Both the position numbers and the translations under genes were made by a program. The notes beneath the pieces are model-generated. The model was given only the letters and a program-made list of their open reading frames with translations. It ran no database searches and was not told where the DNA came from. Source: Gemmatimonadaceae bacterium (lineage in GTDB: Bacteria; Latescibacterota; UBA2968; UBA8231). Taken from it: DNA of 64,000 bases. Where the stretch lies: positions 1-64,000 of the forward strand of contig JAPOZM010000114.1 in NCBI GenBank assembly GCA_026706075.1, read 5' to 3'. This document shows positions 1 to 14,777 of this stretch, one piece after another (the stretch's first letter is position 1; each line of letters opens with the position of its first letter).

Positions 1-444
1 GCAGAAGGTGTACCCGAGGCGGTCGATGTAGCCGCCGGCGGCGCCGCTGGGATCGAAGTACCCTGGCCGGGTCTCCCATAGCAGCTTGGGCTGGCACACG
101 GCCACTCCCGGGGCCGCCGCGACCGCTTCCTCCAGCGGGGCGAGCCAGCCCGGCGTCACGCGGGTGTCGTCGTTGAGAAGCAGGGCAAAGGGCGTCTCCG
201 CCGCCTCCAGGCCCCGGTTGCACGAACCCGTGAAACCGAGGCGCCGTTCATTGGTCAGGACCTCCATCCGGGGAAACCGGCCGCGGGCGCGCTCCAGGGC
301 CGGACCCCCGCCGCCGTCGTCGACGACCAGAACGCGCATCGGCCGGCCGCTGTGCCGGTACACGGAATCGAGGCAGTCGCTGAGGGTGTCGGCCCGGTAG
401 TGGGGAATGACGACCGTCGTGGCCGGCTCCGGCCCGGAGGTCAT
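1..444 (-). CDS. Family 2 glycosyltransferase, N-terminal part (truncated by window edge)
   Basis: The 148 visible codons start at the ATG ending at 444 and run off the left edge. The translation has the GT2 GT-A fold signature: a first beta strand TTVVIPHYRADT, a strand ending in RVLVVDDGGGG, and the nucleotide/metal-binding strand PFALLLNDDTRVTPGW, with the NDD acting as the DXD-type motif. This is the family that transfers a sugar from an NDP-sugar, often to glycans or polyprenyl carriers at the inner membrane face. The start codon overlaps the stop of the upstream DUF2723 gene (ATGA), so translation is coupled. The substrate cannot be told from the fragment. Confidence 0.9.
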   Translation of the reverse strand, partial: MTSGPEPATTVVIPHYRADTLSDCLDSVYRHSGRPMRVLVVDDGGGGPALERARGRFPRMEVLTNERRLGFTGSCNRGLEAAETPFALLLNDDTRVTPGWLAPLEEAVAAAPGVAVCQPKLLWETRPGYFDPSGAAGGYIDRLGYTFC

Positions 445-3236
445 TCGGCCGGGGCGCCGGACCCGGTGGCCGCAGTCTCGGCGGCGGCCGACTCGAGGCG
501 CTCCAGGGCCTTGACCAGGATCCCGCGATCCAGGCTGGCCGAGTCGAGCTCCCCGTATTCCTCGAGGTAGCCATCGACCACCCCGAGGGCCTCCCGGGTG
601 CGGCCCCCCGCCTGCAGCGTGGCGGCCAGCTCGTGGTAGGCGGCATAGCCGCGGGGACGCAGGGCGATGGTCCGGCGGTAGACCTCCTCGGCCCGGTCCA
701 AGGCCCCGTAGTCGCTGTAGAGGATGGTGGCCAGGGCCAGGGCGTTGTCGTAGGTCGCCGATGGATCTCCGCCGTAGACATCGATGAGCCCGTGGGCCGC
801 CTTCTCGACGAACTCGGCGGCCAGGTCATGGCGCCCCGCCGCCCGGTAGTTCTCGCTGGCGGCGTAGAGGCCCTCCCAGCCCATGGGGACGTTCTCCTCC
901 GCCCAGCGGAGGAGACGGGCCATCTCGTCGATCCGCCCCTCGGTCTGGTAGATGTCGGCCAGGGTCAGGACGCAGGCCCGGTAGTTCTGCAGAAGCCGGC
1001 TGGTATTCTCGTCCTTGTAGATCGACTCGTCCCGAACGCCGCGGAAGCGGTAGACCTCCATCAGATTGCGGGCCAGGGCCTCGGCGTTGCCGCTGCCCCC
1101 GACCTTCTCCCGCTTCAGCTTCAGGGTCATGCCCTCCATCTCGAGATAGGGGTCGAGACCGACGCGGTTGGAGCCGGCCACCGTGATGGCGAAGTGGACG
1201 GGCCGCCTGAAGTCGTTCCAGTAGACGATGCCGATGACCATGATGTCCTGCACCCGCAGCAGATTGTGGCCCCGCGGCGCCGAGACCTCCACGTCGAGTC
1301 CGAGATCCCTGAACTCCTGCGGCCTCCTCGGCGTCAGCCACAGCCGCTTTTCGAGATCGACCATCTGCGTGTCGGTGAGGGTGGAGTCGATGAAGACGTC
1401 GCCCAGCGGTTGTCCGCCGTCCCTGGACATGGCCACCCGGGGCTCGCGGTCGCGCAGCTGCTTGATGTACCACCCCGTGTTGAGCAGGCTCAGGTTGATG
1501 ACGCTCACGTCCCGGCGGATGCCCTCCACGTGCTGCAGGTACCACAGGGGAAAGGTGTCGTTGTCGCCGTTGGTGAAGAGCAGCGAGTTCGGGTCGCAGG
1601 ACTGCAGCAGGTTGTGGGCGTAGTCCCAGGCGATGTAGTCACCCCGGCGGTCCTCGATGTGGTGCAGTTTGGCGCCGACGCCGGCCGGAAGCAGAAGCCC
1701 TGTGCACGAAACGGCGGCGACCCATCCGGTCCGCAGCGCGAACCTCCGACGCAGGGCCTCGACGACGGCTGTCCAGCCGAGACCCATCCACAGGACCCAG
1801 GCCAGGAACATGCCTCCGAAGACGTAGTGGCGCTCTCGCGGCTGCGGGTCGGGCATGTTCAGGTAGAATGACAGCCCGAAGCCCATGACCAGGAACATCA
1901 GGAAGAGGGCCAGGAACCGGCGCCAGTCCCGCTGCAGCTGCCACCCCAGGCCGAGAAGACCGACCAGCAGCGGCACGGCGGAGACCGAGATCACGTGGGG
2001 CGTCCTCTCGGTGGCCCATCGGAACACCATGTCCCGCTCGAGGAAGGGGAAGGGCCACTGCTGCAGGAAGTACTTGAACTGCTGGTGCCACAACTGGTAG
2101 ACGCGGTCGGCCCGGGGCGTGAGCATGCCAAGCAACTGGCTCTCCGTGCCGTACTGCTCGCGGCGGAGGAAGGAGAGGAAGTTGCCGAGGTTCTCCGGGT
2201 CGTTCATGTCGATGGCCGGATTCAGACCGGAGCGCAGGAACAGGGCCATGTAGGTCGAGTATCCGAGCAGGAAGAGGACACCCACCCCGACCATCAGCCC
2301 CAGGGCCCGGCGGTCCTCCCGGTAGAGGTGCACCCCCAGGCCGATGCCGCCAGCCAGCAGGACGAGGGCCAGAAGGGGCGTCGAGCCGAGGGCCTTGGCG
2401 ACGACCGCGGCGGCGCCGACAAGGACCGTCACCGCCAGGCTGTTGCGATACTCCGGGTGCGTGGAGCCGACGTAGAGGCACAGGGCGACAGCGGCGAGTC
2501 CGGCCAACACGCCGAGGAGTCTCGCCGATGGCGGGTACGGCGCGAAGGCGCTCATGGACACGGCGGCGGCGAGTCCGGCGACGAGCAGAATCAGGATGAA
2601 GCGCCGCAGTTGCTGGTCGCCGAACCAGGCCAGCAGGACGAGACTGGGGATGGTCAGGAGACATAGGAGGTGGAGACCGCCCCCGAGCCCGAAGAAGTAG
2701 GCGATGAAGAACAGCCAGCGGTCGTTGCCGGCGCCGTGCCGCGTGCCCTCCCAGTAGAGGATCAGCCACAGGCCGCCGCAGACGAAGAACAGCGAGTAGG
2801 CATAGACCTCGGCCTCGGTGCCGTTGAACCAGAAGGTGTAGGAGGTGGCCAGGCACAGGGCGGCGACCGCCGAGCCCAGGGTGGCCGTCCAGTCGCGGGC
2901 GTCTCCGAAGAACCGCAGCGCCTCGCCCCCCATGGCGCGGCGGCAGAGGGCCACGGCGCTCTGGTAGGTGAACCACACCGCCGCGGCCGAGGCCAGGACG
3001 GACATGAAGACGACCCGGTTGGCGATGGTGCCGACCGGGAAGAGGCTGAAGACGCGCCCAAGGAGCACGTAGAGGGGGGAGCCGGGCGGATGGGGGACCC
3101 CCAGGACGTGGGAGCAGGTGATGAACTCGCCCGTGTCCCAGAACGAGGTGGAGGGCGCCATGGTCTGCGTGTACAGACCGAGGGTGATCAGGAAGACAGC
3201 CCCGCCGGCCAGGCGATGAACTTGCAGTGGGGTCAT
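441..3236 (-). CDS. DUF2723 (TMEM260-like) polytopic membrane protein with C-terminal TPR region
   Basis: This 931-residue protein carries the DUF2723 core near residues 10-70 (TMAPSTSFWDTGEF followed by VPHPPGSPLYVLLGR) and about ten or more hydrophobic helices up to about residue 520. The soluble part includes LLFTNGDNDTFPLWYLQ, typical of the family. From about residue 740 to 900 the sequence is helical and TPR-like (YRRTIALRPRGYAAYHELA). The eukaryotic homologue TMEM260 is an O-mannosyltransferase, and bacterial members are believed to be GT-C type glycosyltransferases using lipid-linked sugars. The acceptor here is unknown. It overlaps the downstream GT2 gene by ATGA and follows a CBM9-like gene, which fits a small envelope-glycosylation unit. 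Confidence 0.88.
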   Translation of the reverse strand: MTPLQVHRLAGGAVFLITLGLYTQTMAPSTSFWDTGEFITCSHVLGVPHPPGSPLYVLLGRVFSLFPVGTIANRVVFMSVLASAAAVWFTYQSAVALCRRAMGGEALRFFGDARDWTATLGSAVAALCLATSYTFWFNGTEAEVYAYSLFFVCGGLWLILYWEGTRHGAGNDRWLFFIAYFFGLGGGLHLLCLLTIPSLVLLAWFGDQQLRRFILILLVAGLAAAVSMSAFAPYPPSARLLGVLAGLAAVALCLYVGSTHPEYRNSLAVTVLVGAAAVVAKALGSTPLLALVLLAGGIGLGVHLYREDRRALGLMVGVGVLFLLGYSTYMALFLRSGLNPAIDMNDPENLGNFLSFLRREQYGTESQLLGMLTPRADRVYQLWHQQFKYFLQQWPFPFLERDMVFRWATERTPHVISVSAVPLLVGLLGLGWQLQRDWRRFLALFLMFLVMGFGLSFYLNMPDPQPRERHYVFGGMFLAWVLWMGLGWTAVVEALRRRFALRTGWVAAVSCTGLLLPAGVGAKLHHIEDRRGDYIAWDYAHNLLQSCDPNSLLFTNGDNDTFPLWYLQHVEGIRRDVSVINLSLLNTGWYIKQLRDREPRVAMSRDGGQPLGDVFIDSTLTDTQMVDLEKRLWLTPRRPQEFRDLGLDVEVSAPRGHNLLRVQDIMVIGIVYWNDFRRPVHFAITVAGSNRVGLDPYLEMEGMTLKLKREKVGGSGNAEALARNLMEVYRFRGVRDESIYKDENTSRLLQNYRACVLTLADIYQTEGRIDEMARLLRWAEENVPMGWEGLYAASENYRAAGRHDLAAEFVEKAAHGLIDVYGGDPSATYDNALALATILYSDYGALDRAEEVYRRTIALRPRGYAAYHELAATLQAGGRTREALGVVDGYLEEYGELDSASLDRGILVKALERLESAAAETAATGSGAPAE

Positions 3237-3292
3237 GGGAACGGCCTAAGGTACGAGGGGCGCCCAGGCGCGGAAAGCAAGGGGCGGTGCCG

Positions 3293-3946
3293 TCAGCGCA
3301 ACTCCGCCGTGCCCCAGCGGCTCGGGTCCGAGTAGAAGGGGGGAGAGCGGTCGACCGACCAGGACTGGGACCCGTGATCGACATCGTTGAGGACGTAGTT
3401 GAAGCCGATTCGGTCGAACTCCCGGGGACGGTACCCGTTGAGCCCTTCCGCCGGCACGAAGACCTCCATCTGGTAGCTCCGCTTCAGTCGCCGCAGACCG
3501 ACCTGCAGGGCGTCCTCGGGGCACGGCGGCGCCTGCTCCCGGGCCCGGTCGATCGACGTCTGGCGGCCGATCGGCTCGCTGCCCTGCCGCCCCCTGCCTC
3601 CCGGCAGAAAGAGGAAGTGGTGGCAATAGCGGTTGGCCCGGTGGCTGTCCTTCACGTCCCGGGTGTCGATCCATACCTCGAAGGAGTCGGCCTGCCAGTG
3701 GTTGCGGGGATCGACCCGGAAGCTCTGCTTGCCCTTCACCTGCACCGCGAACCACAGCCCGGCGTCGCTCCAAGCCATGTAGAGATCGGCGAAGCTGGAG
3801 CCCCCATCGACCTCCAGCAGGGGTGGAACCCGATAAGACGAGTCCCAGTCTCGCAGGTTCCCGTCGACGACGGGCGGATCCTCCCGGTGGCGGCAAGGGA
3901 AGGCGAAGCGGAAGAACGCCCGCCCCGGAGGGGCGATCATGCTCAT
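3293..3946 (-). CDS. CBM9/DOMON-like carbohydrate-binding domain protein
   Basis: This 217-residue protein is almost entirely one beta-sandwich domain of the CBM9-like/DOMON group. Recognisable pieces are PVVDGNLRDWDSSY near residue 27, ADLYMAWSDAGLWFAVQV, and DSFEVWIDTRDVKDSHR, the usual strand pattern with acidic and aromatic ligand residues. No clear signal peptide is seen, although residues 1-18 are fairly hydrophobic. It lies 28 bases after uvrA and 56 bases before the DUF2723 gene, all on the same strand. Related domains bind sugars or heme; the ligand here is not deducible. A role next to membrane glycosyltransferases suggests glycan recognition, which is inference. Confidence 0.75.
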   Translation of the reverse strand: MSMIAPPGRAFFRFAFPCRHREDPPVVDGNLRDWDSSYRVPPLLEVDGGSSFADLYMAWSDAGLWFAVQVKGKQSFRVDPRNHWQADSFEVWIDTRDVKDSHRANRYCHHFLFLPGGRGRQGSEPIGRQTSIDRAREQAPPCPEDALQVGLRRLKRSYQMEVFVPAEGLNGYRPREFDRIGFNYVLNDVDHGSQSWSVDRSPPFYSDPSRWGTAELR

Positions 3947-3974
3947 GGGCAGGGCCCGTGCGATCCGTTCACGG

Positions 3975-9686
<5,712 letters not shown>

Positions 9687-9854
9687 GGACCTCCGGGTGG
9701 AACTGCAAGGGAGGAAAAGGGCAAACCTGACAATTTACGGGAGGGGGACGAGCCCGCAACCATCCGGCCACTTCCTTCCCGGAGAGGTGGCCGGTCCCGG
9801 GTGGAGGCCTTACCGTAGCAGGCCGCCACCCTCCACCTCAACGAACCGGGACCG

Positions 9855-10676
9855 ATGATCAAACTGGGCGTCAACACCGTTCTCTTCGCCGGATACGACC
9901 TCGGGACCGCCCTGCGGCACATCGCCCTGGCCGGATATGAATCCGCCGAGTTGTCCGCCATCCGGGGCATGTGCGAGCACCTCGTCCTCGACGACTGGCG
10001 GTCCCGGGCCGACAGCATCCGCAAGCTGGCCGGGGATCACGGCCTCGAGCTGACAGCCATGGAGGTGGCGAGCCTCGACGAGGCCAGGCTGCTGAACGCC
10101 TATGAAGCAGCGGCCCATCTCGGAATCGGGGTGATCAACGTCGGCCCGGGGGGCAAGGCCGGCTCCGACGAGGACCTGGCGCGACAGATCGACCTGCTCG
10201 CCGACCTGGCCGCCAAGGCCCACGACCACGGCGTCGCGCTGTGCGTGAAGGCCCACGTGGGCCAGTCGATCCACGACACGCCGACGACCCTGAGGGCCAT
10301 GGCCGCCATCGACTCCCCCGGTTTCGGGATCGACGTCGACCCCAGCCACATCTTCCGCGCCGGCGGCGGCGAGGACGTGGTCGAGGCCCTGAGAGCGGTG
10401 ATCCCCCGGGTGCGCCACGTCCACATCCGCGACTGCCCCGCCGACGCCAGGGCCACCGAAGGGCCTCCCGGTCCCCCCGAGGAGCAGACCTGCGGCCGCG
10501 GCGCCATCGACCTGGCGGGTCTCCTGCGCGTCCTGCACCAGGCCGGGTTGGACGCCGCCGTGAACCTGGAGGTCATCGGCGCAAAGGAGTACGAGCTCTC
10601 CCGGGTGGTCACGATCGCCGCCGAGAGCCGCGGCTACCTCAACGCCTGCAGGCGGGCTGCCGAAGGCGCGGAGTAA
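9855..10676 (+). CDS. Sugar phosphate isomerase/epimerase family TIM-barrel protein
   Basis: This 273-residue protein belongs to the AP-endonuclease-2/xylose-isomerase-like TIM-barrel family. Strand ends carry the expected metal-binding residues: [12 protein letters not shown] near residue 70, [15 protein letters not shown] near 157, [10 protein letters not shown] near 185 and AAVNLEVIG near 235. Family members isomerise or epimerise sugars, inositols or hydroxypyruvate with a divalent metal. The ATG at 9855 is the first good start and gives a normal N-terminus ([15 protein letters not shown]). It is divergent from uvrA across 168 bases in which no convincing promoter was seen. The substrate is unknown. 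Confidence 0.85.
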   Translation: MIKLGVNTVLFAGYDLGTALRHIALAGYESAELSAIRGMCEHLVLDDWRSRADSIRKLAGDHGLELTAMEVASLDEARLLNAYEAAAHLGIGVINVGPGGKAGSDEDLARQIDLLADLAAKAHDHGVALCVKAHVGQSIHDTPTTLRAMAAIDSPGFGIDVDPSHIFRAGGGEDVVEALRAVIPRVRHVHIRDCPADARATEGPPGPPEEQTCGRGAIDLAGLLRVLHQAGLDAAVNLEVIGAKEYELSRVVTIAAESRGYLNACRRAAEGAE

Positions 10677-10693
10677 CCGGGCCCAGGGGCCGC

Positions 10694-11335
10694 GTGATCC
10701 GCACCTTCATCGCCGTCGAGACGTCCCCGGAGGTCCGTGCCGCGGCGGCCGGGCTGACGGACCGCCTCAAGCGGGGCTGGCGCGCCTCGGAGGTGCGCTG
10801 GGTGCCGCCTGAGAACCTGCATCTCACCCTCCGCTTTCTCGGGGAGACCGAGGAGACCGGGGTGGCGCCACTGACCGCGGCCCTGGACGTCGTGACCGCC
10901 GGCACGCCGCCCTGCCGGCTCACCCTGGGCCCCCTCGGCGCCTTCCCGGACGCCCGGCGCCCGCGCGTGCTCTGGCTCGGCCTGAAAGGGGCGGATACCG
11001 CTGCCCTGCGCTCCCTGCAGAGGCGGATCGAGGAGCGCGTGACCGGGCTCGGCTGGGAGCGCGAGGGCCGGCCATTCAGCCCCCACCTCACCCTCGGCCG
11101 GATCCGCCCCGGAGGGGGGGCCGATCCGGGTGCGGGCTGGACCCGGGCCGCCGTACCGGAACTCGCCTTCCGGGTCGACGAGGTGGTGCTGATGCGCAGC
11201 GACCTGCGGCCCGACGGGGCGCGCTACTCGGTGCTTCACCGGTCGCCGCTGGGAGGGGATGTCGGGCGCGCGGAGTCTCACCACGGCTCCGGGCCGGCGA
11301 TCCCGCAGCGGACCGGGGCCGGCGGTCCCGCCTAG
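10694..11335 (+). CDS. thpR: RNA 2',3'-cyclic phosphodiesterase (2H phosphoesterase)
   Basis: Starting from GTG at 10694 (VIRTFIAVETSPEVR), the 213-residue product shows both histidine signatures of the 2H/LigT family: HLTLRFLGETEE near residue 40 and HLTLGRIRPGG near residue 131. These enzymes open 2',3'-cyclic phosphates on RNA ends to 2'-phosphates. The reading frame is open further upstream but only the part from 10694 matches the family, and it begins 17 bases after the preceding isomerase gene. It converges on the FIST gene, and the two 3' ends overlap by four bases. Confidence 0.9.
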   Translation: MIRTFIAVETSPEVRAAAAGLTDRLKRGWRASEVRWVPPENLHLTLRFLGETEETGVAPLTAALDVVTAGTPPCRLTLGPLGAFPDARRPRVLWLGLKGADTAALRSLQRRIEERVTGLGWEREGRPFSPHLTLGRIRPGGGADPGAGWTRAAVPELAFRVDEVVLMRSDLRPDGARYSVLHRSPLGGDVGRAESHHGSGPAIPQRTGAGGPA

Positions 11336-12510
11336 GACGGCGGCCGGAACAGGGCGAAGGAGCTGGTGTAACCGTGGAGGTAGGTCGTATCGCCGACCGG
11401 GCCGATCTCGCCGCCGCAGAAGAACCCGCCCAGGGGGATCTGTCCGAGGGACTCCTCGAGGCGGCCGCTGTCGTGGCCGGCCCGCCCGAAGAAGCGGTGG
11501 CCGCGGCCCGTGCAGGTGAACAACAGGCCCCCGGCGGGGGCGGCCTCCGGCTGCCGGCTCCGGTAGCGCGCCAGGAGCTGGTCCAGATCCTGGGTGGCCG
11601 CCGCCGCGTCGCGCACGTGGAACTGGACGGTCTGCCCCCTGCTGAGCCGGTCGCCGACGGCAAGCACCCCCTTCTCGTGGTCGAGCTGGAGGACATTGCG
11701 GATCAGGAAGTCACCGGCCCCCAGCTCCAGCTTCAGGCCGGTGGCGGCCACGCCGATGTGCAGGGAGGTCTGCATCCTCTCCTGATCCTCGGCGCCCGCC
11801 TCGTGGTAGATCTCGACCAGCCGTTCCACCGCCGGCCGGCCATCCAGACCCTCCAGGAAATAGCCGCTGCATCCGGTCACCGTCATCGGCGGACCGATGG
11901 CGCGGCACCCCTGAGCGACGATGGTGTCGACCTCCACCCCGCCCTGCAGTGCGATGCCGACACAGCCCCCGGTGACGATCCGGCCGTCGAGGATCAGCCG
12001 GTTCTCCTGGAGGACCGAGGCGAGACCGCCGATCTTCGCCGCCCCGGGATAGGCGAAGTCGAGGCCCATCAGCAGAGGCCTCGGGTCGAGGGGCGAGGGG
12101 CCCGTGGGATCGGCGAGAAGCAGGAAGTGGGGCGGCGGATCGGGATCGACGCCGAGGGCCTCATGCCAGCGCTCCGGAGCGGCATCCAGATCGGGGAGGT
12201 CGCCGGCCTGCAGCTGGAAGGGGGTCATCGCGGTTCCGGGCAGGACGGCGGCGGTGGCCGCCAGGCAGGCACGGTCCTCGACCTCCCGCCCGCCGCCGAT
12301 CACCCCCGTGGCCGTGCAGCCGAGCATCCTCGCCGGCCCCGGGTCCTCCACCAGGCCCGGAAGATCCGCGATCTGGTCCTGGTAGTGGGGGGTGAGGAAC
12401 AGCAGCAGCAGGTCCGGGGGCCATCGGAGGCCGGAGGCGAGGTCGCCCCGGACCTGGTCGAAGGCCCCGGCGAGATCCGCCTCGAAGGAGGCGCTCGTTG
12501 CCCACTTCAT
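11332..12510 (-). CDS. FIST-domain signal transduction protein
   Basis: The product of about 392 residues has an N-terminal FIST_N domain (PPDLLLLFLTPHYQDQIADL and RMLGCTATGVIGGGREVED) and a C-terminal FIST_C domain ending LGGFFCGGEIGPVGDTTYLH. FIST modules are small-ligand sensors found alone or attached to kinases, cyclases and chemoreceptors. This one is standalone and soluble, with no output domain, so it probably acts through a partner. The ATG at 12510 (MKWATSASFEAD) gives the start usual for the family. Upstream TTG (12546) and ATG (12528) codons are possible but run into the divergent creatininase leader. Confidence 0.85.
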   Translation of the reverse strand: MKWATSASFEADLAGAFDQVRGDLASGLRWPPDLLLLFLTPHYQDQIADLPGLVEDPGPARMLGCTATGVIGGGREVEDRACLAATAAVLPGTAMTPFQLQAGDLPDLDAAPERWHEALGVDPDPPPHFLLLADPTGPSPLDPRPLLMGLDFAYPGAAKIGGLASVLQENRLILDGRIVTGGCVGIALQGGVEVDTIVAQGCRAIGPPMTVTGCSGYFLEGLDGRPAVERLVEIYHEAGAEDQERMQTSLHIGVAATGLKLELGAGDFLIRNVLQLDHEKGVLAVGDRLSRGQTVQFHVRDAAAATQDLDQLLARYRSRQPEAAPAGGLLFTCTGRGHRFFGRAGHDSGRLEESLGQIPLGGFFCGGEIGPVGDTTYLHGYTSSFALFRPPS

Positions 12511-12547
12511 GAGCCACAAGCTCGACATCGCCCCGGCGGGGCACAAG

Positions 12548-12558
12548 AAAGGAGGTGA
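12548..12558 (+). promoter_or_regulatory. Strong Shine-Dalgarno sequence of the creatininase gene
   Basis: AAAGGAGGTGA lies at 12548-12558 and matches the anti-Shine-Dalgarno sequence almost fully. The AGGAGG core sits five bases before the ATG at 12561. It fixes that ATG as the start, rather than the in-frame GTG at 12555 that lies inside the ribosome-binding site. Confidence 0.85.
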
Positions 12559-12560
12559 CC

Positions 12561-13346
12561 ATGGCCGGCCGACCGTACGTGCTGGCGGAGACGAACTGGA
12601 AGGAGGTGGAGACGACCGACTACGAGGTCGTCGTCCTGCCCTGGGGGGCCACCGAGGCCCACAACTTCCACCTGCCCTACGCCACCGACGTGATCGAGTG
12701 CGACCACATCGCCGCCGAGGCGGCCCGTCTGGCGTGGGAGCGGGACGCGAAGGTCGTGGTCCTGCCCACGGTGCCCTTCGGTGTCAACACCGGACAGATC
12801 GACGTCAAGCTCGACATCAACATGAACCCCTCCACCCAGCTGGCGGTGCTCACCGATGTCTGCGATGTCCTCGAGCACCAGGGCATCCCCAAGCTGGTGA
12901 TCCTCAACGGGCACGGGGCCAACGACTTCCGGCAGATGGTCCGGGAGCTGTGGCCGCGCTACGAGATGTTCCTGTGCACCCTCGACTGGTACCGGTGGAT
13001 CGACGCCGATCTGTTCGAGGAGCCGGGGGACCACGCCGGCGAGATGGAGACGAGCCTGATCCAGCACCTGGCTCCCGGCCTGATGCGGCCCCTGTCCGAG
13101 GCCGGAGACGGCCACGAGCGGGTCTTCAAGGTCGAGGCCCTGCGCCGCGGCCTGGCCTGGACCCAGCGCGACTGGATCGAGGCCACCGCCGATACCGGGG
13201 TGGGGGATCCCGCCCCGGCGACGCCGGAGAAGGGGCGGCGCTGCTTCGAGGGGGTCACACGGCGGATCGCCGACTTCCTCGTGGAGCTGGCCGCCGCGGA
13301 CCCGGCCGACCTCTACCTTCCGCGGGACCAGACCAAGGAGGACTGA
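12561..13346 (+). CDS. Creatininase family amidohydrolase
   Basis: The 261-residue protein matches the creatininase fold family of metal-dependent amidohydrolases (creatininase, MftE-like peptidases, formamide hydrolases). Metal and active-site residues are visible: WGATEAHNFHLPYATD near residue 29 (Glu, His, Asp ligands), ILNGHGANDFRQ near residue 115 (His), and DHAGEMETSLIQHL near residue 158 (Glu). The start is set by a strong ribosome-binding site. The stop is two bases from the next gene, an SDR oxidoreductase, so the two form an operon. True creatininase activity should not be assumed; the pairing suggests catabolism of a small amide or lactam. Confidence 0.87.
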   Translation: MAGRPYVLAETNWKEVETTDYEVVVLPWGATEAHNFHLPYATDVIECDHIAAEAARLAWERDAKVVVLPTVPFGVNTGQIDVKLDINMNPSTQLAVLTDVCDVLEHQGIPKLVILNGHGANDFRQMVRELWPRYEMFLCTLDWYRWIDADLFEEPGDHAGEMETSLIQHLAPGLMRPLSEAGDGHERVFKVEALRRGLAWTQRDWIEATADTGVGDPAPATPEKGRRCFEGVTRRIADFLVELAAADPADLYLPRDQTKED

Positions 13347-13348
13347 GA

Positions 13349-14137
13349 ATGGCAGCTTTCAGTGGCCGCAACGTGATAGTCACCGGGGGAGCCAAGGGGA
13401 TCGGGCGCGCCATCTGCGCCGCCTTTGCGCGCGAAGGCGCCCGGGTCCTGTGCGCCGACGTGGACGCCGCCGCCGGGCAGAGGATGGAAGCGGACGCCGC
13501 CGGGAGCGCCGGCCAGCTCCGCTTTCGGGAGGCCGACGTGGCCCGGGCCGATGACTGCGAAGGCCTGGCCCGCTTCGCCGTCGAGGAGTGGGGGGGCCTC
13601 GACGTGGTGTGCAACAACGTCGGCATCCAGCCCATCGCCAGCTACCGCCCCGCCCACGAGCTGAGCGAGGAGCAGTGGGACCGCATCCTCGACGTGAATC
13701 TCAAGTCCTGCTTCCTGATGACGCGGGTCTGCGTGCCGCCCATGATCGCGGCGGGCGGAGGCGTCATCATCAACACGGCCAGCGTGCAGGGGCTGCAGTC
13801 GGCAAGGGGAGTCTCCGCCTACGCCGCCAGCAAGGGGGGAATCCTCTCGCTCACGCGCCAGCTGGCCCTGGACTACGCGGAGCACGGTATCCGCGTCCTC
13901 GCCGTCAACCCGGGCACCATCGACACGCCCCTCGTCGACGAGGCCGTGGCCGCGGCCGGCGGCGACGATGCGGCCATGCGCGCCGACATGGCCGCCGCTC
14001 ACCCCCTGGGCCGCATCGGACGCCCGGAGGAGATCGCCGAGGCGGTCCTCTTCCTGGCCAGCGACCGGGCCTCCTTCATGACCGGGGAGAGCGTCTGCGT
14101 CGACGGCGGCCTGATGGCCCTGGGGGCCTGGGCCTGA
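13349..14137 (+). CDS. SDR family NAD(P)-dependent oxidoreductase
   Basis: A classical short-chain dehydrogenase of 262 residues. The cofactor motif VTGGAKGIGRAI is at residues 10-21 and the NNVG motif near residue 90. The catalytic tetrad is visible as Asn (ILDVNLKS), Ser (INTASVQG), Tyr and Lys (SAYAASKGG). The C-terminal VDGG is typical. The Asp in LCADVD after the second strand suggests NAD rather than NADP preference. AAGGAG lies eight bases before the ATG. It directly follows the creatininase-family gene and is probably co-transcribed. The substrate is unknown. Confidence 0.92.
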   Translation: MAAFSGRNVIVTGGAKGIGRAICAAFAREGARVLCADVDAAAGQRMEADAAGSAGQLRFREADVARADDCEGLARFAVEEWGGLDVVCNNVGIQPIASYRPAHELSEEQWDRILDVNLKSCFLMTRVCVPPMIAAGGGVIINTASVQGLQSARGVSAYAASKGGILSLTRQLALDYAEHGIRVLAVNPGTIDTPLVDEAVAAAGGDDAAMRADMAAAHPLGRIGRPEEIAEAVLFLASDRASFMTGESVCVDGGLMALGAWA

Positions 14138-14140
14138 GCT

Positions 14141-14752
14141 TCAGGGCGAGGGCGCGCCCAGGAGCCGGGCGCGCAGCTCGTCGAGGGGGAAGGCGGGGCC
14201 GGGGTCGTCCTTGCGGTCCGGCGCGACCTCCTCGTGGCCCAGGATCCAGCGCAGACCGTACTCGGCGACGAGGAGGGAGCTCAAGCTTTCCACCACCTCG
14301 AGCTGCTCGGGCGGGTAGCGCAGCCACCAGGCCGGCTCCGACTCGTTGCGGTGCACGGCGAGCACCGCCTCCTCCGGGCCGAAGACCCGGCCGAGGCGGC
14401 TCACCAGGACGCCCTCCTCGCGCTCCTCGAGTCGGCCCGAGTTGTCGATCTCCACGCCGAGGCTCACTTGGTTGAACGCCTCGCGCCCGCCCCAGGCCGA
14501 CCGGCCGGCGTGCCAGGCGATGGTGTCGAAGGGCAGCAGCTGCGTCACCTCGCCGTCGCGGCCGATCACCAGGTGGGCGGAGACGCGGCGCTCCGTGTCG
14601 GGGTCGGTGAGCACCCGGATGGCGTGGTCGGCGTCGTCGCAGGCCGTGAAGTGGAGGACCAGCGTGTCGGGCGCGCCGGGCCCGAAGGGGCCCCCGTGGT
14701 TCGGAGAGGGGACCTGGCGCGCGCCGGCGAGACGGTGGTTCTCGATCCGCAT
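14141..14752 (-). CDS. N-acetylmuramoyl-L-alanine amidase, Amidase_2 type
   Basis: The product of about 203 residues matches the zinc amidase fold of AmiD/PGRP-like enzymes, which cleave the bond between muramic acid and the peptide stem or recycle anhydro-muropeptides. Zinc-binding and catalytic pieces are visible: LVLHFTACDDADH (first His), DTIAWHAGRSAWGG (catalytic-loop His), GVEIDNSG, and WILGHEEVAPDRKDDPG (second His and the Asp/Lys region). There is no signal peptide or lipobox, so it looks cytoplasmic, like AmpD. The start at 14752 (MRIENHRL) is chosen over ATGs at 14764 and 14788 because the latter overlap the divergent methyltransferase start; this choice is uncertain. Confidence 0.85.
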   Translation of the reverse strand: MRIENHRLAGARQVPSPNHGGPFGPGAPDTLVLHFTACDDADHAIRVLTDPDTERRVSAHLVIGRDGEVTQLLPFDTIAWHAGRSAWGGREAFNQVSLGVEIDNSGRLEEREEGVLVSRLGRVFGPEEAVLAVHRNESEPAWWLRYPPEQLEVVESLSSLLVAEYGLRWILGHEEVAPDRKDDPGPAFPLDELRARLLGAPSP

Positions 14753-14777
14753 TCCGCGGCTCATATTACGCAGACCG

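Noticed and set aside
12528-12546. Earlier start codons for the FIST gene
   Set aside because: They have no ribosome-binding site and run into the creatininase leader; the ATG at 12510 fits the family N-terminus.
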